A program made the position numbers and the translations under genes. DNA of 64,000 bases from the NCBI GenBank assembly GCA_000181795.3, contig CM012953.1:8390893-8454892 (forward strand), written 5' to 3'. Shown piece by piece: positions 26,732-40,393 of the stretch. The stretch is from Trichinella spiralis. Its lineage: Eukaryota; Nematoda; Enoplea; Trichinellida; Trichinellidae. Under the pieces are notes generated by a model. That model ran no database searches. It saw only the letters and a list, made by a program, of their open reading frames with translations, and was not told where the DNA came from. Each line of letters starts with the position of its first letter. Positions within the stretch are counted from its first letter, which is position 1.

Positions 26732-26856
26732 TTGTACAAAGCAAGCAATTCAAGACAATATTTATTTACCAGATGCATTTCAACAACAACTGACAGATAC
26801 GCCAGTGCATTCATACACGCATATTGCATTGACCATTACAATTCCGGCAAGTGCAA
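26732..26856 (+). other. Candidate orphan exon (possible 5' exon of the GPCR gene)
   Basis: A 125-nt island with coding-like composition, bounded by a good acceptor (TTTATTCCTTAG) and a consensus donor (GTAAGT). Two frames are open throughout. Reading from the first base gives a Cys-containing peptide (RYASAFIHAYCIDHYNSGK) ending in phase 2, which could join the phase-2 option at the start of the GPCR exon near 35749; the other open frame gives a Gln/Thr-rich peptide ending ALTITIPASA. The roughly 8.9-kb intron this requires would be far longer than any other here. Nothing proves it is transcribed. Confidence 0.3.
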
Positions 26857-29800
26857 GTAAGTGGAATTCACAAATAAGTCATTGTTTGCCATGCTGATTT
26901 TATGAGAAATTTTATATCGTTTTCATTTTGAAAATTATTTAAATTTTGGTCATATTGGTTTGAAATTGGCAAAATTGTTTGAAAATATGCTTTCAATAGG
27001 AACAGTTTAAAGGATGACAGCAAACTTAAGAGAGAAACAGGAGCATCTTAACGATCAAAAATTGCATCATATGGCAAACTATAAATTCAAAAATAGCTAA
27101 TAAGCAGCAGATAATAATTAAAAATACATGCCTTAGTATTTTATATTTTGTAAGCTTAAAATTAATTTTAATTTATTTGATTTGAGCATTTTATTTTTAT
27201 TTCCGCATTTGGAAAAACATTTCATTTATTTACATTTTCCCTCATTGTATTTTTTAATTTGTTAATTTTATGATGAAAATAATTTTGCACAATAAACTAC
27301 ACATTTTTCGAGGAATTTCATAAAATTTTGCACAAATTTTCTTAAAGAAAGCAAAATAAAATTTACAAAAGTGAAAAATGGAGCAAACATTTTATTTAAA
27401 ATGCCATTTCAATTTAATTTTGGCATAATTATATGGTTTGATTTTTAATTTCAGTCAAATCAGATCAGGTGACTAGTCGGTTAGCTATATATCAAATATA
27501 CGCAAATAAACAGTTTTCATTGAAATAATCCGCAGTACTTCTAGTAAAAGCAAATAAACACGAATATGTTCTTCTACTACTTTTCTGAAGCAACTAAATT
27601 TGATTATTTAAATGCACCGAATTAAATCTGCAAATGTGAGTAAATATTTCATGCATTTTTTTGAATTTATGTATCCTGTACATGTTTATAAAACTGTTTT
27701 GATATTTTCAAACTGCATGTAAGCAAATTATGCAAAGTAAATCGTACATTTCTGTTTTGTAAAGTCGATATTTTGAAATGTAATGTTCATATGAAAATTA
27801 ACTTTTAGTTTGTATCAATGTTACAGTGTGTGGGGATTTCTGTTTATGAGCTTGTTGTTTATTAATTTAGTATATTAACATTTTGAACAGATGGAAAATT
27901 GTCGTCTTCGTCATTTTATTAAATGAATGGTGGTAAATTATTCATTGCCTTAAACCGTTAGAATTATACGCACAGAAGATTAATAATGCTACTTTCGTCA
28001 TAGGTAATACGCTAATATTAGCTAATGTCTGCCAACCGAGTTTTTACATATATACTTATATATGCATATATTATTTCGTTAAAGCATTTCTAATGCATGT
28101 AAGTGGCGCATTCAAATTTCATATATCAAATATTTTGGAAACTTATGATCTATTTTACCATTTCACTGTTAGTCATTACTTTATCATTAATATTTTGGAA
28201 ATCTTTTTTCATTAAGAAATAAACATGAGTGTTGCTTATTACAATTTTTCAAATTAAAATTTGTACATTTTATTCATTCTTATAACTCTGCAACATATTT
28301 GTAAAAGAAATTGATTGAAATATCGAAAATTATCAACAGCCAATGCGTGTTCAATCAGCATGAAAGGTAATCAATGAATAAGTTATAATTTTCATGATTG
28401 TAAAGTGAAATTGTTATTTGAATTGAAATTTTATTTTTTTTCTGTAATGTACTGTTTGTTAAAAGTAGCAGTGCTTGATGAATGGAATGAAGTGAAATAA
28501 ATATAATTGCAGAGTTTTTTTGATTCTTAATTCTTTAATTTTCAGTTTAAATTTTATTCATATTATTTAATACAGTTGATCTCTTCAAATTATTGGTGGT
28601 AAAACAACCTGTCATCACAGTCAATTTGTTTAACTTGATCTAATAAACACCAACAGAAGGGTTTCATTATTTGGACGAGTCAATAGCACCGTAAGACATC
28701 GTTTAAACTGATGCACATGGCCGGGGAGATCGATGCGGAAGTCGATCAGCTTAGCGCTTTCAAAATGGTCAAATTTGGCTCAGGACTTTCCATATCAAAA
28801 GATAGTTGACGTTCGATTCAAAATTATCCATGCACTATTATTGATGCATGGTCAATTATTCTTAATAGATGCCATAATGGCTGATGGTAGAAAGAAGTCT
28901 TTGATAAAGTGCTCCCTGAAAGTTATTTAATCATTGCGGATCCGCATGCCGTCAAGCTGTTGTTACACTGTACTGATGTGTGAGATTCGGTTTTACTCGA
29001 GCTGGCAACTTTCGAGCCCGTAAGCTGTTCAAGTACTGTTATTGATTGATGGAAAAGCTTATGCATTTCTAATTAGGCCTGAAATTTTTAACTGTTTTCC
29101 TGAAAGTTGAAGTTCACAGTGCAGCTAGCTCATCATCACTTCTTTCTGAACTTGCTTTACATGCTTCAGCTGAAACAATCTGTTTATCATACTTTGAAAA
29201 ATTAAGTCAGCAATGCTAAATGGCATGATCATTGATAGCAATTGTCAATTAATAATCTTTGTTTTCTTTTTAAATAGAATTATGATATATTATCCACGTG
29301 GCAGTGATTTAAAAATAAAAAAATCATCTTTACAATCGTTTTTTATGACTGTGCATTCTGTGTTGAACATTAGAATGAACAGTATATTTTATTTTGTGTA
29401 TAGTTTTCACAGAACTAAATATTTTGACGCAACAGTTATTTCTGTGCAAAGCAACTTTTTCTATCAGCATATCTCACGGCTAATATAAAGTTTTTGCAAT
29501 TTATAATTGCATTTATATAATACTTTACTTCAAATATTGCTATGCAGTGTTTCATATTTTGCAACATACTAATTAAAGAACTAATAATTTTCTCATAATT
29601 TTGCTTATATTAAAAAACGGTTGTAAATCATGATTGTATTCTTAAATTTATGAATTTAAATATGTAAGTTATAAAAGAAAATTATTTCACAATTTATTAA
29701 TCAATAAACAAACAGATAGTTAAGGACAATTGCAATAGCGGTATATAATGAGTGAAATGATCAGCTGTTGAAAATGGAACTTAGTATAAAGTGAACTGCA

Positions 29801-32800
29801 TTATTGTTGCAGTGAATTTAAATGAAGCGCAATCACAGAATGTAATGTGAAGAGACGGTATAACGACCTTTGAAATTGATCTCACGTGAAATGTATTGTT
29901 ATGTTGCAATTGGAAACTTTTCCCGTTACATTTTCATGCTTATTCCTTTCAGTTTTACTTCTGATTAGCCAAAGTTATTTATATCCAGTAAATTTACTTA
30001 GTGAGTGATGTAAAATTAAATTAACTACATTCAAACTGTGTCTTATAAATAATTATACAATTAACAAACATTTTATCAACAGTTATCTTGAAAAATAAAA
30101 TTTTGGCGATTATTTCAGCTTAAATTATAATTTTTAATTATTACCTATACTGATTGCTTTTAATAATATTTTTTACATCAAAGAAAATTTGCTAATGTTG
30201 TGTGAAGTTTTCCAAGTTTATAGTATAAAAATTGCTTCTAAAATCAAAATTAAGCATATTATATGAAAAATGGAAGCATAATTAGCTTATTTCCTGTTTA
30301 GAAATCCAAGATTCAGTGCAGTTTGACAATATTTTGATTTTTCGTGTCCGTCTCATACTTCACATTGATAAATGTCACAGATGCATCAATATGAATAACA
30401 TTTTCCTAAGCATGTTCCGAACATGCTCAAAGCATGTCCGCATTCTACAATTAAATTTGAAATTTTAGAAACTATAAATCAAATGCAATATGTTCCGTAT
30501 TGATTATTCAACGCCATTCATTGGTTAGTTTGGTTAGTTGTTCAATAATGCTTTGGTTGGGAAGAATTTTCCAAATTTCTAATCTGCAATCTTACTATTT
30601 CAAAATGTAATTTCACCTCAAGCATCACTCTCTTTATCCTCTTTTATTATTTTTTTGGATTGTGTGACTCTTATTTGCACTTATAATTGGTGAGTGTCTA
30701 TTTTTAACATTTTACAATGAAACTAAATTAACTTTTATATACCATTTTATTATCATCTGTAAAAATGTTTCCTTCTTTGAATTATATTTCAATAGATAAT
30801 AAAAAACTGAAGTGTTAACTATATGAAGACACAGTAATTTAGTACTCTAGCTAAAAATATAGAAAAAAATGCAATTCAGTTATGCTTCATGCATAAATTA
30901 TGATTACAATCTTAGTGTTAAGCAGAACAACAATGCAACAGCTGAACATTAAAGTACCGCAAGAATATTATGCTTTAAAATAAAAAAGCGAAAATCCGTT
31001 TTCACTTTTGGGTGAGTGTATGCTAGTAAAAATTTAACATGTGCAAAATTATAAAACATATTTTATAATATTATAATTTATGAACATAAGACTTTTTACA
31101 TTGATTTTCAAATATTCCGGATGAAGATTTGTCAAAGTGAAAAGAACAAGCGGTTCAGTAATTGAAGAGCTGACCATGCTTCATATATATATTTATCATT
31201 TTGCTTGCTCTATCGTATAAACTTGCTCATCTTCAATCTATATAACCAGTATTTGCTTTTCTACAAACAAAATGATAATCAATTTATATGGAATTCCGTT
31301 AATGAATGCATAAGTTGTAGTTTCTAATAAATCCGCTGTAATAAATCTTTTCCATAAATAATTTAGATATTATCCTTAGCCGATAATAGTTGTGTTAGTG
31401 AAAATTTTTTGAGCATTTCCTATGCATGGTGAGCATTCACAAACCCAGCATATTGCTTTGACTAATTTTATGAAACTGTTTTTTCCGACTTGACATTTAC
31501 ATTAAAAATTTTTTGAATAATTGTTATGCAAAATATTCAGAATTTTTAATGATATCATTATAGAAATAAGAAGAACATTTAATATTTTTAACTTTAAATG
31601 AATAACATTTATAAGTGATACATGTCGTTCATTGAATGATATATAGCATTTCAGAACAGCTGACAGTTTTGATTCAAAAACTAAACCCCAGCTTGTGCAT
31701 TATTTTTGCTTCAAAGTTAAATACTGAATTATTTATACTAATCTGAGTGTTTTGAATTCTTAATGTTAAATAAAATTTTAGAAACCTTTAAATTTTATTC
31801 AAAGTAGAAAACAAAATTTATTTTGTAAAAAAGTTCATTGCATAGATAAAGCTACTAGAGCAAAGAAATAATAATAGATGTACATTTGATAATCATGCAT
31901 GATGTACTGTACTTCTATTTTAACAACCTATTCAGTGCTCAATTTTCTTTTCAATCCGATTCATTGGATAATTGAAAACAATAAAAGGTAACTGAATAAT
32001 GTGAATATTTGTAAAATGCTTATTTTATTATATTGCACAGCAGCTATTTCAGAAAGAAATATTTCCACTATTGATCAGCAACACAAAAGTCTCTATTTTC
32101 ATTTTATTTAATTAATGACATCGTGTTATTAGTGAAGGAAAATGTTCTGAAAAATTGGCTTATATATGATCAAGTTACAATTTATCTTATAATGAAACTT
32201 CTAAAAACTGGTGTTTTCCACGAATTTGATATTTAAAAGTTCAATGCTTCAATGTTATTTTAAAATTAAATGATAATTTCCGTATTTTCTATTTTCTACG
32301 TATTCAAGATAAAAAAAGCAAATTTTGTTTAAAAGAGTAGAAAAATGCGTATTATGGAAGAAATTATTAGAATTGTAACATTAATTATGTCTTATAAATA
32401 ATTACATATAAAATATAAAGCAAGGATATTAATTGCAAATTATGTAAAAAGGTTTTTAAAGATCATGTTAAAGTAATTAAATGAAGAATATAATGATGAA
32501 CAAATAATCATTTAAGTGAAAGTGATGAAATATCATTTTTGTAACAGATTTATTATTTTGAACAGTGAACATTAAGCAAAAATATATCCAGTAGTTTTTG
32601 TGTGAATTTATGAACTCAAACACTGTTAAAGAAATTGGAAAACTTTTTTCAAATTGATAAGAGCAAATCTACAATATTTCAAATAAGAATTTTTATAATG
32701 TTTGCAATATATTTCAATTTTAATAAAGCTTAGAGAAAATTTGTTTTTATTAATTGTAAGCAATTTTTATCACAATATTTTGAATTAGTGTTTTAGTTTA

Positions 32801-35743
32801 AAAGGTAAATAACAACTTCATTTTTTGAGTATGTGAAAAATTTAAGATATGTAGTAATTTAAAGTACTTAATGAGGTCATTTTTTGCTTTCCAAATTGTG
32901 TGTACTTGTTTATGCATGTAACTGCAAATGATGAATTTCTCACAAAGATTCTTTGGACACAATACTAAAAGTATTTTAAAAATTTATTTTTAAATTAAAA
33001 TGCAACGATATAATTGATTGCAACAAATAAGCTAATAATGTAATGAAACTGATAATGATTAAGTTAATATTTAATTTGTTAAGCATACGGGGCTTTTAGC
33101 CATCACTGTGAATGCAGAACAGCAAATATTTGCAGCAAAAAAATATACATACATCAACAGAGAAAGTTGCTTTTATTTTTAGCAATCTTTTAGTTCAATG
33201 CTGTATTATTATTTAATTTGTTGTTTAATTCATTTTTTTAAAACCTTATTTTTTTATTCTTTAAAATTCACCATTTCAAATCGATTTAATTTTTTATTCA
33301 AATGCTTTTTTATTTATTCATTAAATTTAAATGCTGCGATTAAAGTTTAAATTTTTTATCAGATAAAACTGTTGATGAAGTTAATTTTTTAAGTGATAAA
33401 GCGGTTAATATTTATAGAACAGAAAACACTAGCAAAGCTAGTAGTTAAAAATAAAAAGAAAAAGCAATGAGATAAAATCAAATCAAGAATTAATGATTAA
33501 TTGATTTAAATGGTTGAATAAATGTGAATTGTGAAAAATATCTGTATTTTTGTTTGTTCTCATTTTTAATATAGAAAAATATGATATTTGATATTAAAAT
33601 AATAGAAAGTTTTATCAAGATGACGCGATTCAGCTTATATTTTTTATTGATCATATATCCAAGAGAATATGCAGCGAAAAATAGCAAAAAATTGTGATGT
33701 ATGCAATTTACGTCATATAATCGTATTTTTTGGAAATATGCTTTTGACATTTAAAACAATGCAACAGTTAAACTGTGCGGAAAATTAGACGACTTTGAAT
33801 TCATCACGCATACAGTGTGCTTTTTTTCACAATAGATTTTGAAACTTCCATTATGTAAAATTTTTCATTCATTCAAAAATATCAAAACAGAATATTCTTT
33901 AATTTTTCCTTGTTTTTATTTATTTCCTCATTAGAATATTTTTTTTTTAATTTCTCGAACTTTTTGATGTCATGGTTTATTCATAATTTATTACATTAAC
34001 ACAAATGACAAAAATGTATTCAAATTGAAGCACTGTCATTCGTCATCTCGTCAGGTTGATCTTCAACAGTTTTCAGTTTGAATTTTATAATTTCAAATTT
34101 TGTTTTGCAAAATTTTTGAGACTTGTAAAATTGAATTATTTCTGCTTTTGCTTATTTTAATTTTTAAATAAATTTCTTCAGTCAAAAGTTTCCATTCTAC
34201 ATTGCATTGAAAGTTGAACAATTTTTCCATCCGCTGCCGTTTTTTCACAACTGAGGATGAAATTTTACACGCGAATTAAGCACCTTTTGTGCCAGAGCTG
34301 CATACCATGAACTGTCATGGTAACAAATGCGAGACTGATTTTATGCAAACAAGCAGAAAATTAGCATAGACAAAAGTTTTTTTCTTTTCATGACATGCCT
34401 TATAGTAAGTAATAAAATGTGATTTTGAATTTTGATTGATCCAACTTTGTAAAATGAAGAAAAAACGTACTTTTAAACTTCATGAAGTATTTGTTATTTT
34501 TGATAGTATACTGCGTTACAACTACATACTGACATGCTGCAGAGTTGTGTTTTAAATTTGAAGGTATTTCTCAAAAAACAAATAAAATTTAGTTTTTTAT
34601 GATTATTTTCATAATTGCTTAAATGTGGCACAAATTTTTAAAAGATGTTGAAACAAATAATATAATTAACTGTTGCTTTAATTGTCAAATAAAATAAATA
34701 ACGGTGCGTTTATAGGATTTAAAGGAAATTTGACAAGTGGAGCTGATTGATGATGCAATTTTTCCATTAAATAAAATAGAATAATTAGTGTTTAAATAAA
34801 TAGTTGTAATATTGAGTAATGTTCGTTCTTTGCTTTCGTTGTAAAGTCGATGGTCGAGAAAAGCGGCAACTGAGTGGCGGGGCAACTGTGCAAATGAACG
34901 CGTTTCAACACGGAAAGCTGGTTTCCCAAACGTTCAAGGTTGCTTAAACAGCTTTAAAATGCTTTGAATGCAGTTGACAATTTCGACATCTGTCAGTTTA
35001 AATTTAAATCGTGGCCAGTTGGAAAACTTTCAAAACAAGAATTTCTCATCCATTGCTATACTTGGCATTTGCTTAATATATATATATGTAATATATAAGT
35101 AAGCGATTTAATTCAATAAAATTAAATAAATAAGTGCATTTATTACTTTATTTATTTATTATTTAACGTTTTATTTATTAATTACATATCTGTTTATTGT
35201 TACATCTAAGCAGTTGTTTACTTGTTTCAGTAATTCGATCTTGTTTATCTAATAATCTGCATGTAAGCTTTGGAATCGCTGCTGTTGCCACACTCTTAGT
35301 TGTCCACATTCTCAATGTTAATTCACTTTGATGCGTCAATTTTAAGACTTTCCTCTTATGCATATATTCCATGAACTTTGCAAAAGATTGACCTTCTTCA
35401 TCACCTGTTCAGTATGCACAACCATATATTGACATATATTATATACAGGTCACTGTTTATTTGGTTGCAAGCTATTTTTATTTTTCTAAAATACTGTTTC
35501 AAAAAAAAAGATTTCTTTACTAATTATAAATGTATTTTTTCCAAAAAGCAAAAAACTATAATTATTTCAGAAATTGATCAATCAACTTGAACGCCGCCTG
35601 TAAAGTCTGCATTTACCAATCTTGTTACTAATTGGTTGGCTGGCATTTTCAATGGTCAATAACTGGATCAGTTTTTATATTAAAAGCGCATTGAATAGGC
35701 TTTTTTGAACCAGTAATTTTTTGTATTGATTTGTACACACTCA
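26857..35743. other. Gene desert, second part
   Basis: AT-rich, with long runs of A/T words and no supported gene except the GC-richer patch at 28670-29020 (separate entry). A second GC-richer patch at 34840-34960 contains a short ATG frame (MNAFQHGKLVSQTFK) followed by a GT, and may be promoter or leader sequence of the GPCR gene. Confidence 0.5.
28670..29020 (+). pseudogene. GC-rich coding-like relic, family unknown
   Basis: An island whose base composition stands out from the surrounding desert. The plus strand carries several short coding-like stretches in different frames (for example MHMAGEIDAEVDQLSAFKM, then HALLLMHGQLFLIDAIMADG, then PESYLIIADPHAVKLLLHC), with no splice sites to link them. 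This looks like a decayed gene or element; I do not recognise the family. Confidence 0.3.
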
Positions 35744-38700
35744 ATGAGAATTTCTGTGGAGAAAGAAGAAGCTCGATGTCGAGAGCTTGTCACCAACTAT
35801 ACACAAACTGCTGACTCGTGCTTGCCAGATTTTGACGGTTCCATTTGTTGGGAATCATGCCCAGTCGGCACTTCAATGCAACTGGAATGTCCATTTGAAT
35901 TTTGCACCCACTGCCATTTGCAAGGTGAGCATAAATTTCAAATCAATCTTTGCCATTAAATATGTCAAAATAAAAGTTTTTATCAATTAGCATATTAAAA
36001 AAACTTTTCTTCTACTTTACTTAATGGTCAATGGTTGGTTAAGTGTATATATCAGTAGCGCTGTATCTGTGTAAAAATTTTTGGAAACTCTAAAATTAAT
36101 TTAAATTTTTAATGATTTAATTTTTCATTTTAATATAATTTAATGGAATCAAATTTCTTCTTGAAATTTAATCCTATAGAGATAATTTTAAATCGAACTT
36201 GTTTTTAAAGTACTAGCATTGATTGTGTTGTTATTAATGAAGAGAAATATGCTATGCAAACATGAATAATAACTGTTGCATAATTGCATATTATTTTATT
36301 ATGCATAAAACTTTCAATAAATTAAGTAAAAAAAGAAATAAAAATAATGAAAGTTAATTGAAGCTGACTTTCAAAATATAAGAAAAAGCATGCAGGAATG
36401 ACAGAATAATAAGAAAATTGTTGAAGTGAAAAATTATTAATAATGGCAAATTATAATTATGAAACTAAATATGCTCATATCCAATACTTTGCTTTTAATT
36501 ATCCGTTCTCTGTTGAATTGGAAACTGTTTGTTGTTAATGGTGCAAAAAGTAAATTTATCCTGTGTATCCTAAAATTTACTGTTTAAATGCTTTCATCAG
36601 AGGCTTATATTGGAAAACTTTGTCTCAGAGTGAACTTTAATTTTAATTTGATCATCTATATTTTTAATATTATGTTTAATTAATTATAATGTTATGTTTT
36701 ATTTTAAAATTTACTTGTTTTTTGTACTTTCTTAATGAAACAGTTATTTTAAATTGATATGAATTCTTTCATTTATAAAAAATCTTCAGAAGTTAAATGA
36801 ACATTTTTACATTTTTACTGATATATCTAAAAGTTCATATTCAACATGCTAAAAATTTTCAATTCTTTTGCAGTGAAGTATTCCAAAGCTCTTAGTAAAA
36901 GAGAATTTTCTTTTCTTGGCAAATTTAATCATAAATAAATGAAATGAAATTACCTTTTACAAATCATTTCATCATTACTTATGGTATGCTTTACATATGG
37001 TAAAATAAATAATGTTTAAATTCTCTTTTTTTCAGATCGATTTGTTGAACGGAGGTGTTCAGAAAATGGAACATGGGAAAGTGCGAATTATGAAAACTGC
37101 GTGTTTATTTTTACTCACAATGGCTCCTGTATAGAAAAAATTTGTCATGGGGTAAATATCTTTACATGCATAAGTTAATGTTTGGTTTCTTTTTTTCTTT
37201 TCTCAAAATCATCAGTTTTTCCAGTGCCCAGATCCTTTTCGGGATAGCTTCCGGGTAATTACTTTATGGCTTAGTGTTATATCAGCTATTTTAATGATAG
37301 CCTCCCTTGCAACATTTATTAAACTCAAGTAAGCCATATTTTGTTGTTTTGATATGTTCATTAAACAGTGTACTAATAATTTTGAAATTGAATGCTCAGT
37401 ATGATGGTAATAGACCATAATAAACGTTGCAACCATTAAACTTTTTAAATAAAGGATTATTAAAACGTGACTGAGCTAATTGCATTTACTACATTTTGAC
37501 ACAATTGATGTGCCTTGAGCATTATATAATTAAGTTGTCTTTTAGTTTTTAATTTTATTTCGTTTACATTATTTAACATTTCTAAATATTATTTGAAAAC
37601 GTTTACTGCTTGTAAATATTGAAATATCAACAATTTTCTTGGTATAAAATATATTTCTATGTAATTTTGATCATTTACACGCATAAAATTATTATTTCAA
37701 CATGATAACTTTAATTAGAAGTTAATTAGCACAGCATGTAATGCAAATCAATGATGTATTTGATTTCCATTTGCGTGATTATGTAATTTCAATTTAATAT
37801 TCCATAATAATTTAATTCTGTTGAAAGACTTTAAAAATAATTATATTCTCATATTTTCGTTTTATGATTCATGATAATTATAATATCTAGTTTTGATTTT
37901 GAATAAATTTGAAATATAAATTTAAAAAATTGTACATGCAAATTTCGATTATCTATTTGTAAGATATATTTTTTTTGATTATTGAAAATATTGTAATTAA
38001 TAAAAAAACCAATGTTGCAGATCTTTGCAATGTCGGAGGCTGACCATTCATAAACATCTCGTGGCAGCATACATCATTCGCTTTATTATTTTTATCATTT
38101 GGATTGTTCTCCAGCGCGATCAAGTATTTAACGGTTGCACTGGATTAGATCCGAAAAAAATTGTAAAAATTTTACAATCATTACCACTAATCATCATTAA
38201 ATATGGATGGTAATTGTTGAATTGCTTCTAGGATTGGTTGTGCAAATTAATTTTGGCAACTATTATGTATTCTACTCTTTCCAGTGTACTTTGGATGTTT
38301 TTGGAAGGTGCATATTTGGTCAGTCGTTTTACTGTGTTCGCAATGCGATCTACCGAGGGACATTTTTTAATCTACATTGCCGTTGGTTGGGGTAAATGTG
38401 CAATTTACAAATCGAACATTATTAACAAAACGAAATGTTCACATGTACATCAAAATAAATTTGCATTAGGCTTGCCTGTGTTGTTTGTTCTCGGTTGGGT
38501 ATTAGCTTTGGAACTGCAACCAGTAGTGCCTCGATGTTGGCTCCCGTACACAGGCAATTCCATGATGTGGCTTTTAATAGGTCCCATGTCCGTTGCACTA
38601 GGTGTAAGTTTTTATCTGGTTATAAAGTAATTTTTGATTAAAAAAAAGAAATTATTTTTTCAGTTGAATTTTTTGTTTCTTCTTGTAATTGTGGTTGTTC

Positions 38701-39248
38701 TTGTTCAAAAGTTGTGGGCTTCCAACACGGCGGAATCGAGGAAAATTTGGTATGCAGCATAGGAAAATTTTAATAAAACTAAAATGCGTAATTCCAATAT
38801 TTTTTTTACTTTTTACAGGAAAACCATCAAAGCAACATTATTGTTGGTGCCGTTGTTGGGTTTGACAAATTTGTTGCTTTTCTACGAACCAAACAGCGAA
38901 AACAAAGTAGCCTACCATGCTTACATGCTGTCGTCGGCAATTTTACAACATTCCCAAGTAAAAATTAAAAAAAAATTCATATTTACTAAAAACAAAAAAA
39001 ATTAATTTTTTAAAATTTCAATTCAACAAAATTTTCAGGGTATTTTTGTGGGAATTTTTTACTGCTTTGGAAATGCAGAAGTTCAGACGGCGTTGAGACG
39101 TCGAATCGAACGCTGCCGCCTATATCAGCCGCTGGTTTTGAAGAATCGCTCTTTCAGCGTTGCCCAAGCAAACACTGCCGCGCATCGTCGCACTGATCAA
39201 ATTACTGAAGAGACGACCATGGTGGATAACAAAACGTTGTATGGATGA
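35744..39248 (+). CDS. Class B1 (secretin-family) peptide-hormone GPCR
   Basis: A seven-helix plasma-membrane receptor for a peptide ligand, expected to signal through G proteins. Exons: about 35744-35924, 37036-37151, 37216-37328, 38021-38162, 38232-38391, 38470-38603, 38664-38749, 38819-38957 and 39039-39248; phases agree and total 426 aa from Met 35744. The N-terminal HormR domain shows spaced cysteines, DFDGSICWESCPVGT and RRCSENGTWE. Helix signatures: RLTIHKHL before TM2, WLCKL and WMFLEGAYL in TM3, AVGWGLPVL in TM4, RCWLP in loop 2, KATLLLVPLLGL in TM6, GIFVGIFYCFGNAEVQ in TM7. The C-tail is about 45 residues, ending in a TGA with AATAAA at 39324-39329. No signal peptide is encoded in the first exon, so a 5' exon is probably missing. 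It could be of PDF-receptor or calcitonin/CRF-like type; motifs alone do not decide. Confidence 0.9.
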
Positions 39249-39323
39249 ACCGTTGAATGCAAAATTATCTCACATTATTATTATTATTATTATGCGCATT
39301 TATCCGTTTTTAATATTCTTTTC

Positions 39324-39329
39324 AATAAA
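39324..39329 (+). terminator. Polyadenylation signal of the GPCR gene
   Basis: AATAAA 76 nt after the stop codon. Confidence 0.6.
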
Positions 39330-40235
39330 TGCATATATTATTTGTTCTCTGCACAAGCTTCTGAGAGTGGGATTAGCAGAATTGGCTCACGTCGAACAAA
39401 ATGAGCCGAAGAAAAATGTGACAAGTCGTTTTCAAGTGACGTCATCAAAAATGCTACATCATCTTTTCAAAAATCTTTTTTATCCATTAGCATTCAATTC
39501 TTGTTTGTCCACTGCAGAACAGCTAATTTTTTCACTTCACATCACTGTTGTTTGTCATCAAGTAATAATAATATTATTATCATTCTAGGTTCAGCTAAGG
39601 TAGGACAAATTCGTTGCCATGGAATTCAATACGTTGTGTAAAGTGATGCGAATTTAAATTTTCAAAATCAAAATAGAAAACATGAACAATAACAACAATA
39701 ATAATAATAATACACGTGCAAACTTGTGATGTAAAAGCGTTTTCTTTAACGACAATCCAATAAAATAACTCCTGCAACGCATTATTGCAAGCTTGGTTTG
39801 AAAAAAACTAAAAAAATGCCTATAAATAAATAGATAAAATGTAAAACAAAAAATGTATGACAAAAATGTATATAAATTGCTATAAATAGAATCCATCAGT
39901 AGAATTTAATGAAAAAGAAATTTTCATTTGATCATTTCATTTCAACTAGGTGACATGGAAAAGCATTAAATTATGGTAATTGTTGAATTGCTTTAATTAT
40001 TACATTAGAAAATGCTGAACTGAAACGTTCAGCAAAAGAATATCTATCATCTATCTTATTTTAAAGCAAATTACACACACATTCAAAAACAAAGACTATA
40101 TACTTTTTGGACAATAAGTTTTCTCATCTTCTCGATAGACATACTACAGTACGAACATTGTAAACAAAGCACACTTGATTGAATATTGTATAATTATAAA
40201 ATCAAATAGCCACTTTTTGTATGGAAAATTGAATT
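39330..40235. other. Intergenic between convergent genes
   Basis: Separates the GPCR gene (plus) from the 3' end of the alpha-glucosidase gene (minus). It contains an (AAT)n-like run at 39685-39711. No gene is supported. Confidence 0.6.
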
Positions 40236-40241
40236 TTTATT
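40236..40241 (-). terminator. Polyadenylation signal of the GH31 gene
   Basis: AATAAA on the minus strand, about 153 nt beyond the TGA. Confidence 0.55.
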
Positions 40242-40393
40242 GCTCAAAACGGTTTGAATTGGATGATTTTTTACCAGCACAAATTTCGTTTGCCAAAAAA
40301 AATAATAAATTAATTCGATGAAATTGATTCTCTCTGAAGAGCTGAAAAAGAAAAATAACAAGAACAATAGAAATGAAGAACCAACAAAAAGTG

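Noticed and set aside
34864-34953. Short ATG frame (MNAFQHGKLVSQTFK) as first exon of the GPCR gene
   Set aside because: No signal peptide, a weak donor, and nothing ties it to the receptor exons.
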